Shown: positions 54,204 through 63,901 of the stretch, piece after piece
Numbering within the stretch: the stretch's first letter is position 1
How the letters are laid out: every line of letters begins with the position of its first letter
NCBI RefSeq assembly: GCF_040833985.1
Contig: NZ_CP162139.1
Location: 620,001-684,000 of the forward strand
Origin: Leptospira sp. WS4.C2
GTDB taxonomy: Bacteria > Spirochaetota > Leptospiria > Leptospirales > Leptospiraceae
Direction of reading: 5' to 3'
Length of the DNA: 64,000 bases
Position numbers and translations under genes: made by a program
Notes under the pieces: generated by a model
Seen by the model: only the letters and a program-made list of their open reading frames with translations
What the model was told of the DNA's origin: nothing
Databases searched by the model: none

Positions 54204-55121
54204 ATGGGCACAAAAAACAGCAGGTTTTCTTTGGTTTCATTGCCAATGGGCATCCTACTTGTCCTTCTTGGCTTTAGTTTCACAGGTTGTGACTATCTAA
54301 AGTCACTTACCGAATCTAGATACCGCAAACGCATTGGAGGCGAACCCGCCTCCGAAAAAGACATCGTCAATTGGAAAGAAAAGTTGGCCTTAGAAGAGGC
54401 AGAAATCGAAGAGATGGAGAAACGAATCCGAAAAATGGTTCAAAAATCCAACCAATCGGCTGCCCTTTCTTGGAAGATCGCAAGGGCCTATATGCGTGCT
54501 GGTTCTGCAGATTTGGGCGCTCGTTATTATGACGAGGCTCTGGCGGAGTCTATCCCGAATGCAAAACAGGGTGGGTTTGAAATTCACTCTTATGAATCCG
54601 CATTACCTTATTTTGATAAGGCGATTCAATCGGGAAAGTTAGATAAACAATTGTTATATGAAGCGGCAGTAGCTTATGCCAATGCCTCCAAAGATATGGG
54701 TTGGGAGTCCACAAGGCGTAATCGGGCTATTAATTTATTCAAACAATTATCCAAACTAGACAAAGAAGATTCTCGGTTTCCGTTTCAACTCGCACTTGTT
54801 TATTTTGATTCCTCTTTGAAGGATGAGGTTTGGAATGGAAAACTAACGAGTGGGTATGATGAAGTGGAACTTGCATTTTCACTTCTGGAGCAAATTTTAC
54901 GTAAAGAACCTTACAATGTTCCCACAAGATTTGCCAAAGCCAACTTTTTATACCAAGTGGGGAAATCTAATTTAGCTTATGATGAATACACTCGTATCAA
55001 ATCCATTCTGGAAGAGATGAAAGAAAAAGGAAACATCAGGGAACCTTTGGAAGAAAATTCTTCTTATCGCAATGTGATTAAAAACTTAAACCAATTAGGG
55101 GCCCAAAACAAATCCAATTGA
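54204..55121 (+). CDS. TPR-like lipoprotein
   Basis: 305 residues. Lipobox LGFSFTGC gives Cys29. Several TPR-like helix pairs follow: ALSWKIARAYMRAGSADLGA near 88, YESALPYFDKAIQSG near 130 and FPFQLALVYFDSS near 190. A charged coiled coil (60-80) precedes them. A role in protein-complex assembly at the outer membrane is plausible. The next gene (dprA) starts 11 bases after its stop. Confidence 0.8.
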   Translation: MGTKNSRFSLVSLPMGILLVLLGFSFTGCDYLKSLTESRYRKRIGGEPASEKDIVNWKEKLALEEAEIEEMEKRIRKMVQKSNQSAALSWKIARAYMRAGSADLGARYYDEALAESIPNAKQGGFEIHSYESALPYFDKAIQSGKLDKQLLYEAAVAYANASKDMGWESTRRNRAINLFKQLSKLDKEDSRFPFQLALVYFDSSLKDEVWNGKLTSGYDEVELAFSLLEQILRKEPYNVPTRFAKANFLYQVGKSNLAYDEYTRIKSILEEMKEKGNIREPLEENSSYRNVIKNLNQLGAQNKSN

Positions 55122-55132
55122 CCTCTTAAGCT

Positions 55133-56059
55133 GTGGTCGTTTCGATTCTCGGGCATCCTAGGGTCTCTTCCCTTCTTCGCAAAACAAGGATTTGGTGCAA
55201 TTACACTCATTTTGAAGACCTGTACCGAGCCTTACCAAATTACTTTGAGGAGGACTTTTGGCACCAATGTTTAAAAGAATGTATCCAGTGGGAAGAAAGT
55301 AAGAATCCCCTTTGGAAACTAGTGAGTTTTTATGACTCCGAGTATCCTAAGAATCTAAAAGAAATTTACGACCCACCTCTTGTGATCGCCTGTTCAGGGA
55401 ATGTCAAGTTATTACAATCACCGATGGTAGCGATTGTAGGAACAAGAAAGTCTTCCCCTGTTTCGCTTTCCGCCACAAAAGAACTGGTTCGATTGGTATC
55501 ACCAAACAAGGATGTGTCGATTGTTTCTGGTATGGCACTTGGGATTGATAGGCAAGCCTTCCTTTCCGCTTTGGACCGGGGTGTCCCTGTGGTCGGTGTA
55601 CTTGGTACCACACTGGGAATGGAATACCCTCCTGGGAATCGGGATCTTTACAAACGGATCAAAGAAGATCCAAACCAACTCCTTCTTACGGAATTTTTAC
55701 TAAAAACGGAACCTGCCAAGTGGACATTCCCAAAACGAAATCGTGTGATCTCGGGTCTTGCGGACAGAGTGTACATTATGGAGTCGGGGCGTAAGTCAGG
55801 CACGATTTCCACAGCTTATAGTGCGATGGAGCAGAACCGTGAGATTTATGTATTTGATCATCCCAAACAATTTGATAACGAGGGGGGAAGGTTATTGATA
55901 CGGCAAGGTGCCCAAAGGTTATTTGGTGAAACCGAAACAGAAATTGAAAAAGAAGAAGTGACTGTTATTGAGTTGAGTTACGATGAATGGAGAAAAAAAC
56001 GAACCATCCCTTCTGGATTGGGAAGAGATGGTGAACTGGATCTAAATTTTAACCTTTAA
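55133..56059 (+). CDS. dprA: DNA processing protein DprA
   Basis: 308 residues. VGTRKSSP near 102, VSGMALGID near 132, GTTLGMEYPPGN and FPKRNRVISGLA near 200 form the Rossmann-like DprA/Smf domain, which loads RecA on incoming single-stranded DNA. The GTG start is 11 bases after the TPR gene. The C-terminal winged-helix domain of some DprA proteins is absent or reduced. The last 11 bases overlap the convergent exchanger gene. Confidence 0.93.
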   Translation: MVVSILGHPRVSSLLRKTRIWCNYTHFEDLYRALPNYFEEDFWHQCLKECIQWEESKNPLWKLVSFYDSEYPKNLKEIYDPPLVIACSGNVKLLQSPMVAIVGTRKSSPVSLSATKELVRLVSPNKDVSIVSGMALGIDRQAFLSALDRGVPVVGVLGTTLGMEYPPGNRDLYKRIKEDPNQLLLTEFLLKTEPAKWTFPKRNRVISGLADRVYIMESGRKSGTISTAYSAMEQNREIYVFDHPKQFDNEGGRLLIRQGAQRLFGETETEIEKEEVTVIELSYDEWRKKRTIPSGLGRDGELDLNFNL

Positions 56060-57083
56060 AAACAAATCCTGCGGCAGTGGCAAGAATGTAGATGAACAGT
56101 AAAAATACACCAAATGGTCGTTTGATTTTGTCTTTGGAGAAAACTATTCCTAAGCGGAACAGGATAAGTACAATGAGCATCGAAGGAAAGTAAAATGTAA
56201 AGAAACTCACCGGGGCTTCGAGTCCATTTCTTGTGACAGCAGCGGCAGCCCCTGATACAAAAAGAACATTCAAGATATCCGCACCGATGATATTTCCCAC
56301 GGCAAGTTCCGAATGTCCCCGTCTTGATGCTTGGATGGCAGTGACAAGTTCAGGAAGCGAAGTTCCAAAGGCAACAAGTGTTGCTCCAATGATGGAATCA
56401 GGAATCGAGAGTCTAACGGCTGTTTCTTGGACGGAAGGAATCAAGACTTTTGAGGAAAGGATCACAAATGTGATAGCTGTCACTAATTTTAATAAGACAA
56501 TCCAAAAGGGTGCGGAATCGTATTCGGTTGTGTCATCAATTCCTGCTTCCAATTCTCCCGGTTTGGATCTAGACCAACGGATACTCAAATAAATGTAAAC
56601 GGCAAGAAGTAGTAAAAATACAAATCCAGTTCCTTGGTCGATCCGTCCTCCTGTAGAGAATACGGACGTTAGGTTCGCCCAAGGAAGGGCAGCAAAAACC
56701 AGTAAAAATCCAGAAAGGACTTGGATCCAACCTTGGCGATTCACAAGTCGTTTGTCAATATCAGGTGGCGAAATTAAGATGGCGATTCCCAAAATGAGGC
56801 CAGTATCACAGATGATGGAACCAACAGCATTTCCAAGAGCAATTCCTGGATTTCCTTCGAGGGCAGAAAGCACCGATACGGAAACTTCGGGTAGGGTTGT
56901 GCCCAAACTTACGATGGTGGCCCCAATGATCATTTTGGGAACTCCCCAACGAGTGGAAAGAGAGACTGCCTCGTCGACTAGAACGTCAGCGGCTTTACCC
57001 AAAACTAGGATGGAGCCAATGATGACGAGTAAAAGAACTGGTAAGGGAAGGGTTTGAAAAGTTGCAGTAAGAAATGCATCCAT
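56049..57083 (-). CDS. CaCA-type cation/Ca2+ exchanger
   Basis: 344 residues, ten helices. The two inverted alpha repeats are clear: IIGATIVSLGTTLPEVSVSV near 52 with LGNAVGSIICDTG, and IIGATLVAFGTSLPELVTAI near 238 with VGNIIGADILN. The conserved Glu in TTLPEVS and TSLPELV coordinate the cation. Family exchanges Ca2+ for Na+ or H+. Its ATG overlaps a Met codon of the divergent gene at CCATGG. Confidence 0.92.
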   Translation of the reverse strand: MDAFLTATFQTLPLPVLLLVIIGSILVLGKAADVLVDEAVSLSTRWGVPKMIIGATIVSLGTTLPEVSVSVLSALEGNPGIALGNAVGSIICDTGLILGIAILISPPDIDKRLVNRQGWIQVLSGFLLVFAALPWANLTSVFSTGGRIDQGTGFVFLLLLAVYIYLSIRWSRSKPGELEAGIDDTTEYDSAPFWIVLLKLVTAITFVILSSKVLIPSVQETAVRLSIPDSIIGATLVAFGTSLPELVTAIQASRRGHSELAVGNIIGADILNVLFVSGAAAAVTRNGLEAPVSFFTFYFPSMLIVLILFRLGIVFSKDKIKRPFGVFLLFIYILATAAGFVFKG

Positions 57084-57099
57084 GGATAAAGGTCAGAAT

Positions 57100-57723
57100 A
57101 TGGAAAACTTCATCCGACTGCGACTCTTTCTTTGGGTAGGGACCCTCGGATTTTTTTCTCCGGTACTCGGAGAACCACGATTGCCAAAAGAACCAAATCT
57201 TCCTTCTCTCCCCATGGAAGAATCCAAGGAACCAAGAAATGCTCGTGGGGATAAAGATTCCTCAGAGCCAAAGGTCATCAACTTAACCCTCTGTGATGGA
57301 AGGACAGTTCGCGGCGAATCATCTAGCGGTAGTCAGTCGATGTCTTTTGAACATTCCAAAGATGGAATTCTTTATAAAAAAAAGTTAACAGTGAACGAAC
57401 TTGATTCGGTACGCATCGACTCTTGGGAACTGAAACAAAAACGAGAAGAAAAAAAAGGAATCACCTTTGAAGTCGTTCCCAAAAAAATTCGAATTCGGAC
57501 TCGCAATGGAGAAGTGTTTTATAAAGAGACTGGTGTTTCTGATTTAAAACTACTCAACATTGAGATCAAAAACAACAACGGAGAAACCACTCTTTTTTCC
57601 TATTGGGTGGATTTAAAATATCCTGATGGAAAATGGTATTCCGGACTTCCTGCGATCAAACAGGACCAAACTATGAGAGAAGACTGTTTGAAAGATGTAG
57701 TCAAAATGATTGAATGGGAGTAG
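57100..57723 (+). CDS. Exported protein of unknown function
   Basis: 207 residues. Signal peptide ends near VLG-EP (residue 24). A Pro/Glu-rich linker precedes a beta-rich domain (VINLTLCDGRTVRG near 60). Two Cys (DGRT region and REDCLKD) could pair. The ATG at 57100 has AAAGG seven bases upstream; the in-frame ATG at 57082 overlaps the divergent exchanger start and lacks a ribosome site. Confidence 0.72.
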   Translation: MENFIRLRLFLWVGTLGFFSPVLGEPRLPKEPNLPSLPMEESKEPRNARGDKDSSEPKVINLTLCDGRTVRGESSSGSQSMSFEHSKDGILYKKKLTVNELDSVRIDSWELKQKREEKKGITFEVVPKKIRIRTRNGEVFYKETGVSDLKLLNIEIKNNNGETTLFSYWVDLKYPDGKWYSGLPAIKQDQTMREDCLKDVVKMIEWE

Positions 57724-57813
57724 TGATCATCCATCCTGTATCGCCCACGAGAAACAGCTAACATATAAATTGGCAATAACGAATCAACGTGCCAAACCTC
57801 TCAAGTAGCCAAA

Positions 57814-57849
57814 ACAAACTCCAGATCAGAAAAATAACCTGGAGTTTGT
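57814..57849. terminator. Bidirectional terminator between convergent genes
   Basis: ACAAACTCCAG, 14-base loop, CTGGAGTTTGT. The 11-base perfect stem lies between the exported-protein gene (ends 57723) and the decarboxylase gene (ends 57862 on minus). T-rich stretches follow on both strands. Confidence 0.78.
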
Positions 57850-57861
57850 GATTATTCGTTT

Positions 57862-60126
57862 TTATTCAAATACGCAGTCGACGTAGTAACTCACAAGTCC
57901 CGATTCTGATTTTTCTTCTACAAGCCCGTGGATGTCTGTTTCAAATCCAGGAAACTTCGAATTGAACTCACGAGCAAACTGTAAGTAACGAATGATTGTC
58001 ATATTGAATATTTCGCCAGGAATGAGGAGGGGAATTCCCGGAGGATACGGTGTTAACAGAACAGAAGTAATGCGACCTTCCAACTCATCTATCGGCACTC
58101 GTTCAATGTCACGATGGGCCATCTTTGCGAATGCTTCCGAAGGTTTCATGGCAGGAATCATCGGGCTGAGATACATCTCTGTTGTTAGGTGAGAAATGTT
58201 ATTCGCACGATAGACTTCATGCATAGATTGGCACAAATCTCGGAGTCCAATTCGATCATACTTGGGGTGTGTTGTGGCAAATTTTGGCATCACACGCCAG
58301 AGCGGTTGGTTCGAATCATAATCATCTTTGAACTGTTGTAATTCGGTTACCATCGTGTTCCATCGGCCTTTTGTAATTCCAATGGTAAACATGATAAAGA
58401 AACTATAGAGTCCTGTTTTTTCTACAATGATTCCATGTTCTGCTAAGTATTTGGTGAGAATGAGTGCCGGGATTCCCCAATCAGCGAATTCTCCTTCCAC
58501 GCTCATACCAGGAGTGATGACAGTTGCTTTGATGGGATCCAACATATTGAATCCTTCTGCAATGTCTCCAAACCCATGCCAACGATCATTGGCTTTTAGA
58601 ATCCATTCGTCACGTTCTCCAGCCCCTTCATCGGCAAGAGCTTCCGGTCCCCAAACACTAAACCACCAATCTTCTTCCAGTTCCAAACCAACTTTGCGCA
58701 TGGCACGTCGGAAATCCAGAGCTTCCTCAATGGACTCTTCCACAAGGGCATTTCCGCCGGGAGATTCCATCATGGCTGCGGCCACATCACAAGAAGCGAT
58801 GATGGCATACTGTGGACTCGTACTTGTGTGCATTAAAAATGCTTCATTAAACAGGTTTCTGTCTAAGGTCTCCTTTTCACTGTTTTGGACAAGGATCTGG
58901 CTTGCTTGTGAAAGGCCGGCTAGAAGTTTGTGTGTGGACTGAGTGGCAAAGATCATACTTTCTTTTGGACGAGGTCTGTCTGATCCAATGGCGTGCATAC
59001 CTGTATAGAATCTATGAAATGATGCGTGCGGAAGCCATGCTTCATCAAAATGGAGAGTGGAAATTTTACCATCTAACTCTAACTTAATGTCTTCCACATT
59101 GTAGAGAATTCCATCGTAAGTACTTTGTGTGATGGTGAGGATTCGCGGATTTCCTTTTACGTGTTTAGCAAACGGGTGTTCTGCGATCTTTTTCTGAATG
59201 TTTTCCCATTTAAATTCAGCTTTGGGAATTGGCCCGATAATTCCGAAATGGTTTCTTGTGGGCATAAGAAATACGGGAATGGCTCCGGTCATAGTAATGG
59301 CATGTAAAATACTTTTGTGACAGTTACGATCTACGATCACAACATCGCCCGGTGCTACCGTACTATGCCAAACAATTTTATTGGAAGTGGAAGTTCCATT
59401 CGTAACAAAATACAAACTATCGCATTGAAAAATCCGAGCTGCGTTTCTTTCGCTGGCAGAAATGGGACCTGTATGGTCGAGAAGTTGGCCCAGTTCATCC
59501 ACCGCATTACAAACGTCAGCACGAAGCATGTTCTCACCAAAAAATTGGTGGAACATTTGTCCCACGGGACTTTTTAAAAACGCAACACCACCGGAGTGAC
59601 CAGGACAATGCCAACTATAACTTCCGTCATGTGCATACTGAGTTAAAGCACGAAAAAAAGGAGGTGGTAAACTGTCTAAGTAGGATTTAACTTCTCTGTG
59701 GATGGCACGTGCCATAAATTCAGGAGTGTCTTCAAACATATGAATGAAGCCGTGTAATTCTTTTAAGATACTGTTCGGTATGTGGCGACTGGTTCTTGTT
59801 TCGCCATAAAGAAACAGCGGTATGTCTGCATTTCTGTGACGGACTTGTGTTACGAAATCTTTGAGTTGGCGAAGAGCATCAGGAACTTCACCGACTGTTT
59901 CGGGAGCAAACTCTTCGTCGTCAATGGAAAGGATGAATCCACAAGCCCGGCTTTGTTGTTGCACAAAACTTGTTAAATCTCCGTAACTGGTAACACCCAG
60001 CACTTCAATCCCTTCGCCTTCTAAGGCCTTTGCAATAGCTCGAATACCAAGACCACTGGCATTTTCGGAACGAAAATCTTCATCGATGATGATGATAGGA
60101 AATTGTACGATACCGTTTTGATACAT
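57862..60126 (-). CDS. Orn/Lys/Arg decarboxylase (fold type I)
   Basis: 754 residues. Order: N-terminal wing domain with a receiver-like fold (1-135), then the PLP domain. SWHCPGHSGG near 178, FVTNGTSTSNKIVWHS near 247, HFDEAWLPHASFH near 358 and the PLP-binding Lys400 in QSTHKLLAG are the class marks. The C-terminal domain follows. Whether arginine, lysine or ornithine is the substrate cannot be told by eye; the length fits the arginine/lysine type. GGAG is five bases upstream of the ATG. It lies 49 bases after the large unknown gene and probably shares its transcript. Confidence 0.93.
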   Translation of the reverse strand: MYQNGIVQFPIIIIDEDFRSENASGLGIRAIAKALEGEGIEVLGVTSYGDLTSFVQQQSRACGFILSIDDEEFAPETVGEVPDALRQLKDFVTQVRHRNADIPLFLYGETRTSRHIPNSILKELHGFIHMFEDTPEFMARAIHREVKSYLDSLPPPFFRALTQYAHDGSYSWHCPGHSGGVAFLKSPVGQMFHQFFGENMLRADVCNAVDELGQLLDHTGPISASERNAARIFQCDSLYFVTNGTSTSNKIVWHSTVAPGDVVIVDRNCHKSILHAITMTGAIPVFLMPTRNHFGIIGPIPKAEFKWENIQKKIAEHPFAKHVKGNPRILTITQSTYDGILYNVEDIKLELDGKISTLHFDEAWLPHASFHRFYTGMHAIGSDRPRPKESMIFATQSTHKLLAGLSQASQILVQNSEKETLDRNLFNEAFLMHTSTSPQYAIIASCDVAAAMMESPGGNALVEESIEEALDFRRAMRKVGLELEEDWWFSVWGPEALADEGAGERDEWILKANDRWHGFGDIAEGFNMLDPIKATVITPGMSVEGEFADWGIPALILTKYLAEHGIIVEKTGLYSFFIMFTIGITKGRWNTMVTELQQFKDDYDSNQPLWRVMPKFATTHPKYDRIGLRDLCQSMHEVYRANNISHLTTEMYLSPMIPAMKPSEAFAKMAHRDIERVPIDELEGRITSVLLTPYPPGIPLLIPGEIFNMTIIRYLQFAREFNSKFPGFETDIHGLVEEKSESGLVSYYVDCVFE

Positions 60127-60175
60127 CAGACTCCATAGGAGGAGCGACCCTCAGGGAATCAAATAATTTTAGTAT

Positions 60176-62497
60176 CTAAACTCGTTTTTTCGGAAGGTAT
60201 TTATAATACTCCATCTCCACCGTGTTGATGAGGTAGGTGTAGTATTTAACTAATTTTTTATCGAACTTCTTTTTGTTCATTTCCTCTCGGTAATGGTCGG
60301 CCAGTTGGCCACGAAACAGCGCTGACTTCATATCGGTTCGGTTGATGAGAATGGTATTCGGAAGATCCCGAATTGCCACATCATCAGGAATGACAATGGT
60401 GGAAACGGATTGTAAGACAGCATATTCTACAGTAGAAGCCACCTTATCGTCATCTTTCTCTTTAGAGAGAGTCATATTGTTTCGTTTGATATTGTCTAGG
60501 TTTTCGTAGATTCGAGAACGTAACGACTTAGGATCTAAAACTTTGTCTGTGATTTTATTGAATCGTTTGGGAAATACGAAATTATCTGCGGCCTTGTAGA
60601 TATGAGAAAGTTTCTCTTCTTTTTTACTCGTTTCCGCTTCGTCTTCATAGGAAGAAGAGGAGGAACTGGAATTGTAAGTTGGTTTTCCCCAATCTCCTAT
60701 CCCCGAAAACTTTCCAGAATTTTTGATGTCGTCTCGGATTTCCTCAGTGGATTTTTCACGGAAGTAGATGGCCGCCATAAACCCAAGCACTACAGAAAAA
60801 GGGACACCAAAAAAGATTGGCATCGCCGAACGTAGGTAATATGCACCAGTGATAAATATCAGCGTACTCACTACAAAGGTCAAAATTCCAGGAACGGCAT
60901 TGAAACGGGAACGGATTTCGTTGGAACGTTCTTTTTCCAATTCTTCCACTTCCATGTTTTTTACATCGGCATTGAGTTTTGCAATGAGCTCAGGTTTTAG
61001 TTTGTTATTGAGTTCTGGATGTTTGGGATTGGAAAGTTTATGATTGATGATTTTGGCATAACCCAATTGTTTTTTATATTCTGGATTGGTTCTACCCTCA
61101 AAGGCTAGTTTGTGGATGACCGCTGCCATATAACCATGATCCACTACGTAATAAACAGATCTTCCATCAGGAAGTTTTTCTTCATAATAGGAATGGTCTG
61201 AGAACACATCGTCTTTCAAACGTTTGATGTATTCGTTTGTTTTTTCTTCCGATGTGATTCCCGCCTTTGCCACTTCTTCTTCAAAATCAATACGTAGCAG
61301 TGTGTTATGATTTTTTGTATGTTCTGGAATTCGGCTGATTACTGCATTCTTTACAGTTCCGTAAATGTTATCATCTTTACGAGTCAGAACTGATCCTTTT
61401 TCTTCCGATAGTCTTTTTAAAATTTTTACACTGAGTTCAATCGTTTCTTTGATGGATAGGGCTCTATTTCCTTTTTCGGCAGGAAAGGGAAAGTTTTCAA
61501 TGATGGATAAAAACTTTTTCACTTCTTCTTCAGGATTCATTTTTGATTCTAAAGAAGGAAACTTTGGTTTGGATAAATAATCACTAAAAGAAGTTAGGAA
61601 GGATTCATACTTTGCATCTTTCGCAAGTTTTGTGAGTTGTTCTTTTGTGAAATGTTCCAACCCGTTCATATGAGCAAGGATTTGGTTCACAACTTCTGGC
61701 AAACGTTTGAAACTTCCATCGGGTAAAATGTTAAGTTCATCAATGACAATATGATAATCAGTGAGCACTGAAAGTGCTAAGTTATGTTCGCGTGCAAAGT
61801 CAGTGAAGTCTTGGAGAAAGTCAGGCATGGGGATGTAAGGCAAATTTCCAAATCCCTTTCTGACAAGTGAGGAGATTTCTGCCTCCAGTGAACCGAGCTT
61901 AGGATACAACCAAGTGTTTCCTTCTTTGTTTTTTTGTAACAACAAAGAACCTGGATTGTCTTCGTCCCAGTTTCTTCCTTTTTTGGCCCGGTTCTCTAAA
62001 AGCACTTGGATGAGATCTTGTGAAAATCGAAAACATGCCTGCCTGTAAGGTTGGGTGTCCGTTTTATTTTCGTTTTGCGGTGCAATCAGGGCAATTTTAG
62101 AAGAAATTTTGCTACCGGTACGAATGAGGTAAGGATAAGCATAGGCAGCCCGGTTTTGGCCCCGATGATCAATGTCTAAAATTTGACGGAGGGCGTGGTG
62201 GATGGAATTTTCCGATCGACCTTGGGCTCCGAGATTTGAGTACTTAGCCAATGCTTCCGGGAGTTTGTCCACAGTCATCAAGTAGGATGCGTGTTTTTCT
62301 TTACTGCCGTGTTTTTCTACACGTTTGTGCCAGTCTTTGAGTTCATCTAAGATACAACGTGCTGTGGGTGTAAGGCTTCCTACAGAATCAGATAAAAAGA
62401 TGTAGGACTGTGCTGATGGTCTATCGGCTGAACTTTCCTCTTTGGATGAGGGGTTCTCTACGACTGTGTCTGATAGATCAATACTTTCTTCACTCAT
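60176..62497 (-). CDS. Large membrane-anchored protein of unknown function
   Basis: 773 residues. A charged soluble N-terminal two-thirds (1-530), two adjacent membrane helices (about 535-582, FVVSTLIFITGAYYL and IFFGVPFSVVLGFMAAIYF), a Ser-rich linker (SSSSSSSYEDE near 612), and a soluble C-terminal part. No signal peptide and no known domain. It is coupled to the aminotransferase gene by a four-base overlap (ATGA) and is followed by the decarboxylase. Probably a clade-specific protein. Confidence 0.7.
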   Translation of the reverse strand: MSEESIDLSDTVVENPSSKEESSADRPSAQSYIFLSDSVGSLTPTARCILDELKDWHKRVEKHGSKEKHASYLMTVDKLPEALAKYSNLGAQGRSENSIHHALRQILDIDHRGQNRAAYAYPYLIRTGSKISSKIALIAPQNENKTDTQPYRQACFRFSQDLIQVLLENRAKKGRNWDEDNPGSLLLQKNKEGNTWLYPKLGSLEAEISSLVRKGFGNLPYIPMPDFLQDFTDFAREHNLALSVLTDYHIVIDELNILPDGSFKRLPEVVNQILAHMNGLEHFTKEQLTKLAKDAKYESFLTSFSDYLSKPKFPSLESKMNPEEEVKKFLSIIENFPFPAEKGNRALSIKETIELSVKILKRLSEEKGSVLTRKDDNIYGTVKNAVISRIPEHTKNHNTLLRIDFEEEVAKAGITSEEKTNEYIKRLKDDVFSDHSYYEEKLPDGRSVYYVVDHGYMAAVIHKLAFEGRTNPEYKKQLGYAKIINHKLSNPKHPELNNKLKPELIAKLNADVKNMEVEELEKERSNEIRSRFNAVPGILTFVVSTLIFITGAYYLRSAMPIFFGVPFSVVLGFMAAIYFREKSTEEIRDDIKNSGKFSGIGDWGKPTYNSSSSSSSYEDEAETSKKEEKLSHIYKAADNFVFPKRFNKITDKVLDPKSLRSRIYENLDNIKRNNMTLSKEKDDDKVASTVEYAVLQSVSTIVIPDDVAIRDLPNTILINRTDMKSALFRGQLADHYREEMNKKKFDKKLVKYYTYLINTVEMEYYKYLPKKRV

Positions 62498-63774
62498 TTG
62501 GATTTTGCCTGGTGTGAGGCCACAATCTCAGCCAAGATATGGGCTCCCCTGGCTAATTCTTCTTCCTTACGGCAATATGTCAAACGTATGCAATCTTGAG
62601 TGTGCGAAAAATCTGAGTTTAACCCCGGAAAGAAATAATGTCCAGAAACAATGAAGAGCCGTTTATCTTTACAAAGGTGGTAAAGTTTGTGATTGGATAC
62701 AGATAAATTGGGAAAACGAATCCAAAGAAAAAATCCACCTAAAGGATCATGGATTTCATACTCGACTCCATGTTTTTGGAATTCCGATTCAAAGATAGAA
62801 ATTGCAAGTTCCTTTTTTTTGTCATAAAACGGACGTAAGACGTTTTTTGTAAGGAGTGGAAGTATGTCCTTACGAAAGAGAATTTCCATCATATACACAC
62901 CGAGGTTTCCAACAGCTAAATTGCCTACTGCCGCATAAGATGAAAGAGTTTCGATTGTGTCTGGGTTAGAGATGATGATTCCTAAACGAACTCCCGGCAG
63001 CCCAATTTTTGAAAAACTTAAGGAAAGGGTTCTCCCTTCCCGGTAAGGAATCGGTTCTTCCTCTCCAATCAAATTGGGGAAAGGATTTCCGTAGGCCAAA
63101 TCAATGAGGAGGGGAATCGATTTCTCTTGGGTTCTTTTTTCTATCCAATGAATGTCTTTTAGAGATAAAATATTTCCTGTGGGATTCGTAGGACGTGATA
63201 GGGCCACACAACCTACATTCGAAAGATCAAAATCGGTTTTGTTTAATCCGTATCGAAATCTATGATTTCCTGTTGGAATCACTTCAGGTTTGGTTGCCAC
63301 AAAGGCATCGGCTTCTATGGATTGGTCCGCATAACCAATGTATTCTGGGACAATAGGGAGAAGTATTTTTTTAAAACTCCCATCGGTCATTTTGCCGGAT
63401 TGGAGGTTGAGTAAGTAAGAATAGGCGTTTTGGCTGCCATTGAAAAAAGCGATGTTGTCTTTGGTAAGAGTAACACCAAAATGCGGAGATAAATATTCTG
63501 CGGCGAGTGTGCGGAAACGATCATTGCCGATGGGTGCTTGGTAGTCACCAAGAAGTGCCGCAAGCGACGGGTCTTTGGCCAGGGAGAGAAAACAATCCGC
63601 GAAAATTTCTTCTGCTTCCGGGATGTGGGCCGGATTTCCTCCCCCAAGAAGGATTTCGTCCGGGTGCCCGGTGATTTGGCCCAGGTCCTCCATTAGGGAT
63701 CGAATTCCCTGGTTTTGGCGGAGGCGGCTTGCCCAAAGAGAAGAAAAAGAACCCGTCATGGGGGCCATGTTCAC
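62494..63774 (-). CDS. avtA: AvtA-like aminotransferase (valine-pyruvate type)
   Basis: 426 residues, PLP fold type I. GGGNPAHIPEAE near 45, LGDYQAPIGNDRFR near 74, SRPTNPTGN near 191, DLAYGNPFP and the PLP-binding Lys256 in SFSKIGLPGVRLG are the class I/II aminotransferase marks. The GGGNPA start and overall length match valine-pyruvate transaminases. The start could be the GTG (63774) or the ATG at 63768; neither has a strong ribosome site. It overlaps the next gene by four bases. Confidence 0.85.
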   Translation of the reverse strand: MNMAPMTGSFSSLWASRLRQNQGIRSLMEDLGQITGHPDEILLGGGNPAHIPEAEEIFADCFLSLAKDPSLAALLGDYQAPIGNDRFRTLAAEYLSPHFGVTLTKDNIAFFNGSQNAYSYLLNLQSGKMTDGSFKKILLPIVPEYIGYADQSIEADAFVATKPEVIPTGNHRFRYGLNKTDFDLSNVGCVALSRPTNPTGNILSLKDIHWIEKRTQEKSIPLLIDLAYGNPFPNLIGEEEPIPYREGRTLSLSFSKIGLPGVRLGIIISNPDTIETLSSYAAVGNLAVGNLGVYMMEILFRKDILPLLTKNVLRPFYDKKKELAISIFESEFQKHGVEYEIHDPLGGFFLWIRFPNLSVSNHKLYHLCKDKRLFIVSGHYFFPGLNSDFSHTQDCIRLTYCRKEEELARGAHILAEIVASHQAKSK

Positions 63775-63842
63775 CAGACTTTCTTCACCCAGAACCCTTT
63801 TTCCAAGGGAATCCTAAAATTATGTTCGCATTTCGAAAAATG

Positions 63843-63884
63843 AAGTGACATAATACGGAAACAGGGTATTTAAGTGACATAATA
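63843..63884 (+). promoter_or_regulatory. Tandem 13-bp repeat before the DegT-like gene
   Basis: AAGTGACATAATA occurs at 63843-63855 and again at 63872-63884, 29 bp apart. Each contains TGACATAAT, an extended -10-like element (TG-n-CATAAT). The second copy is 17 bases before the ATG. The spacing is close to three DNA turns, so a regulator could bind both copies on one face. Confidence 0.6.
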
Positions 63885-63901
63885 TAGAGGAGTGCTGTTG
63901 G

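Noticed and set aside
58427..58942. 171-codon plus-strand frame inside the decarboxylase gene
   Set aside because: Shadow of a well-supported PLP enzyme; composition is Ser/Pro-rich noise.
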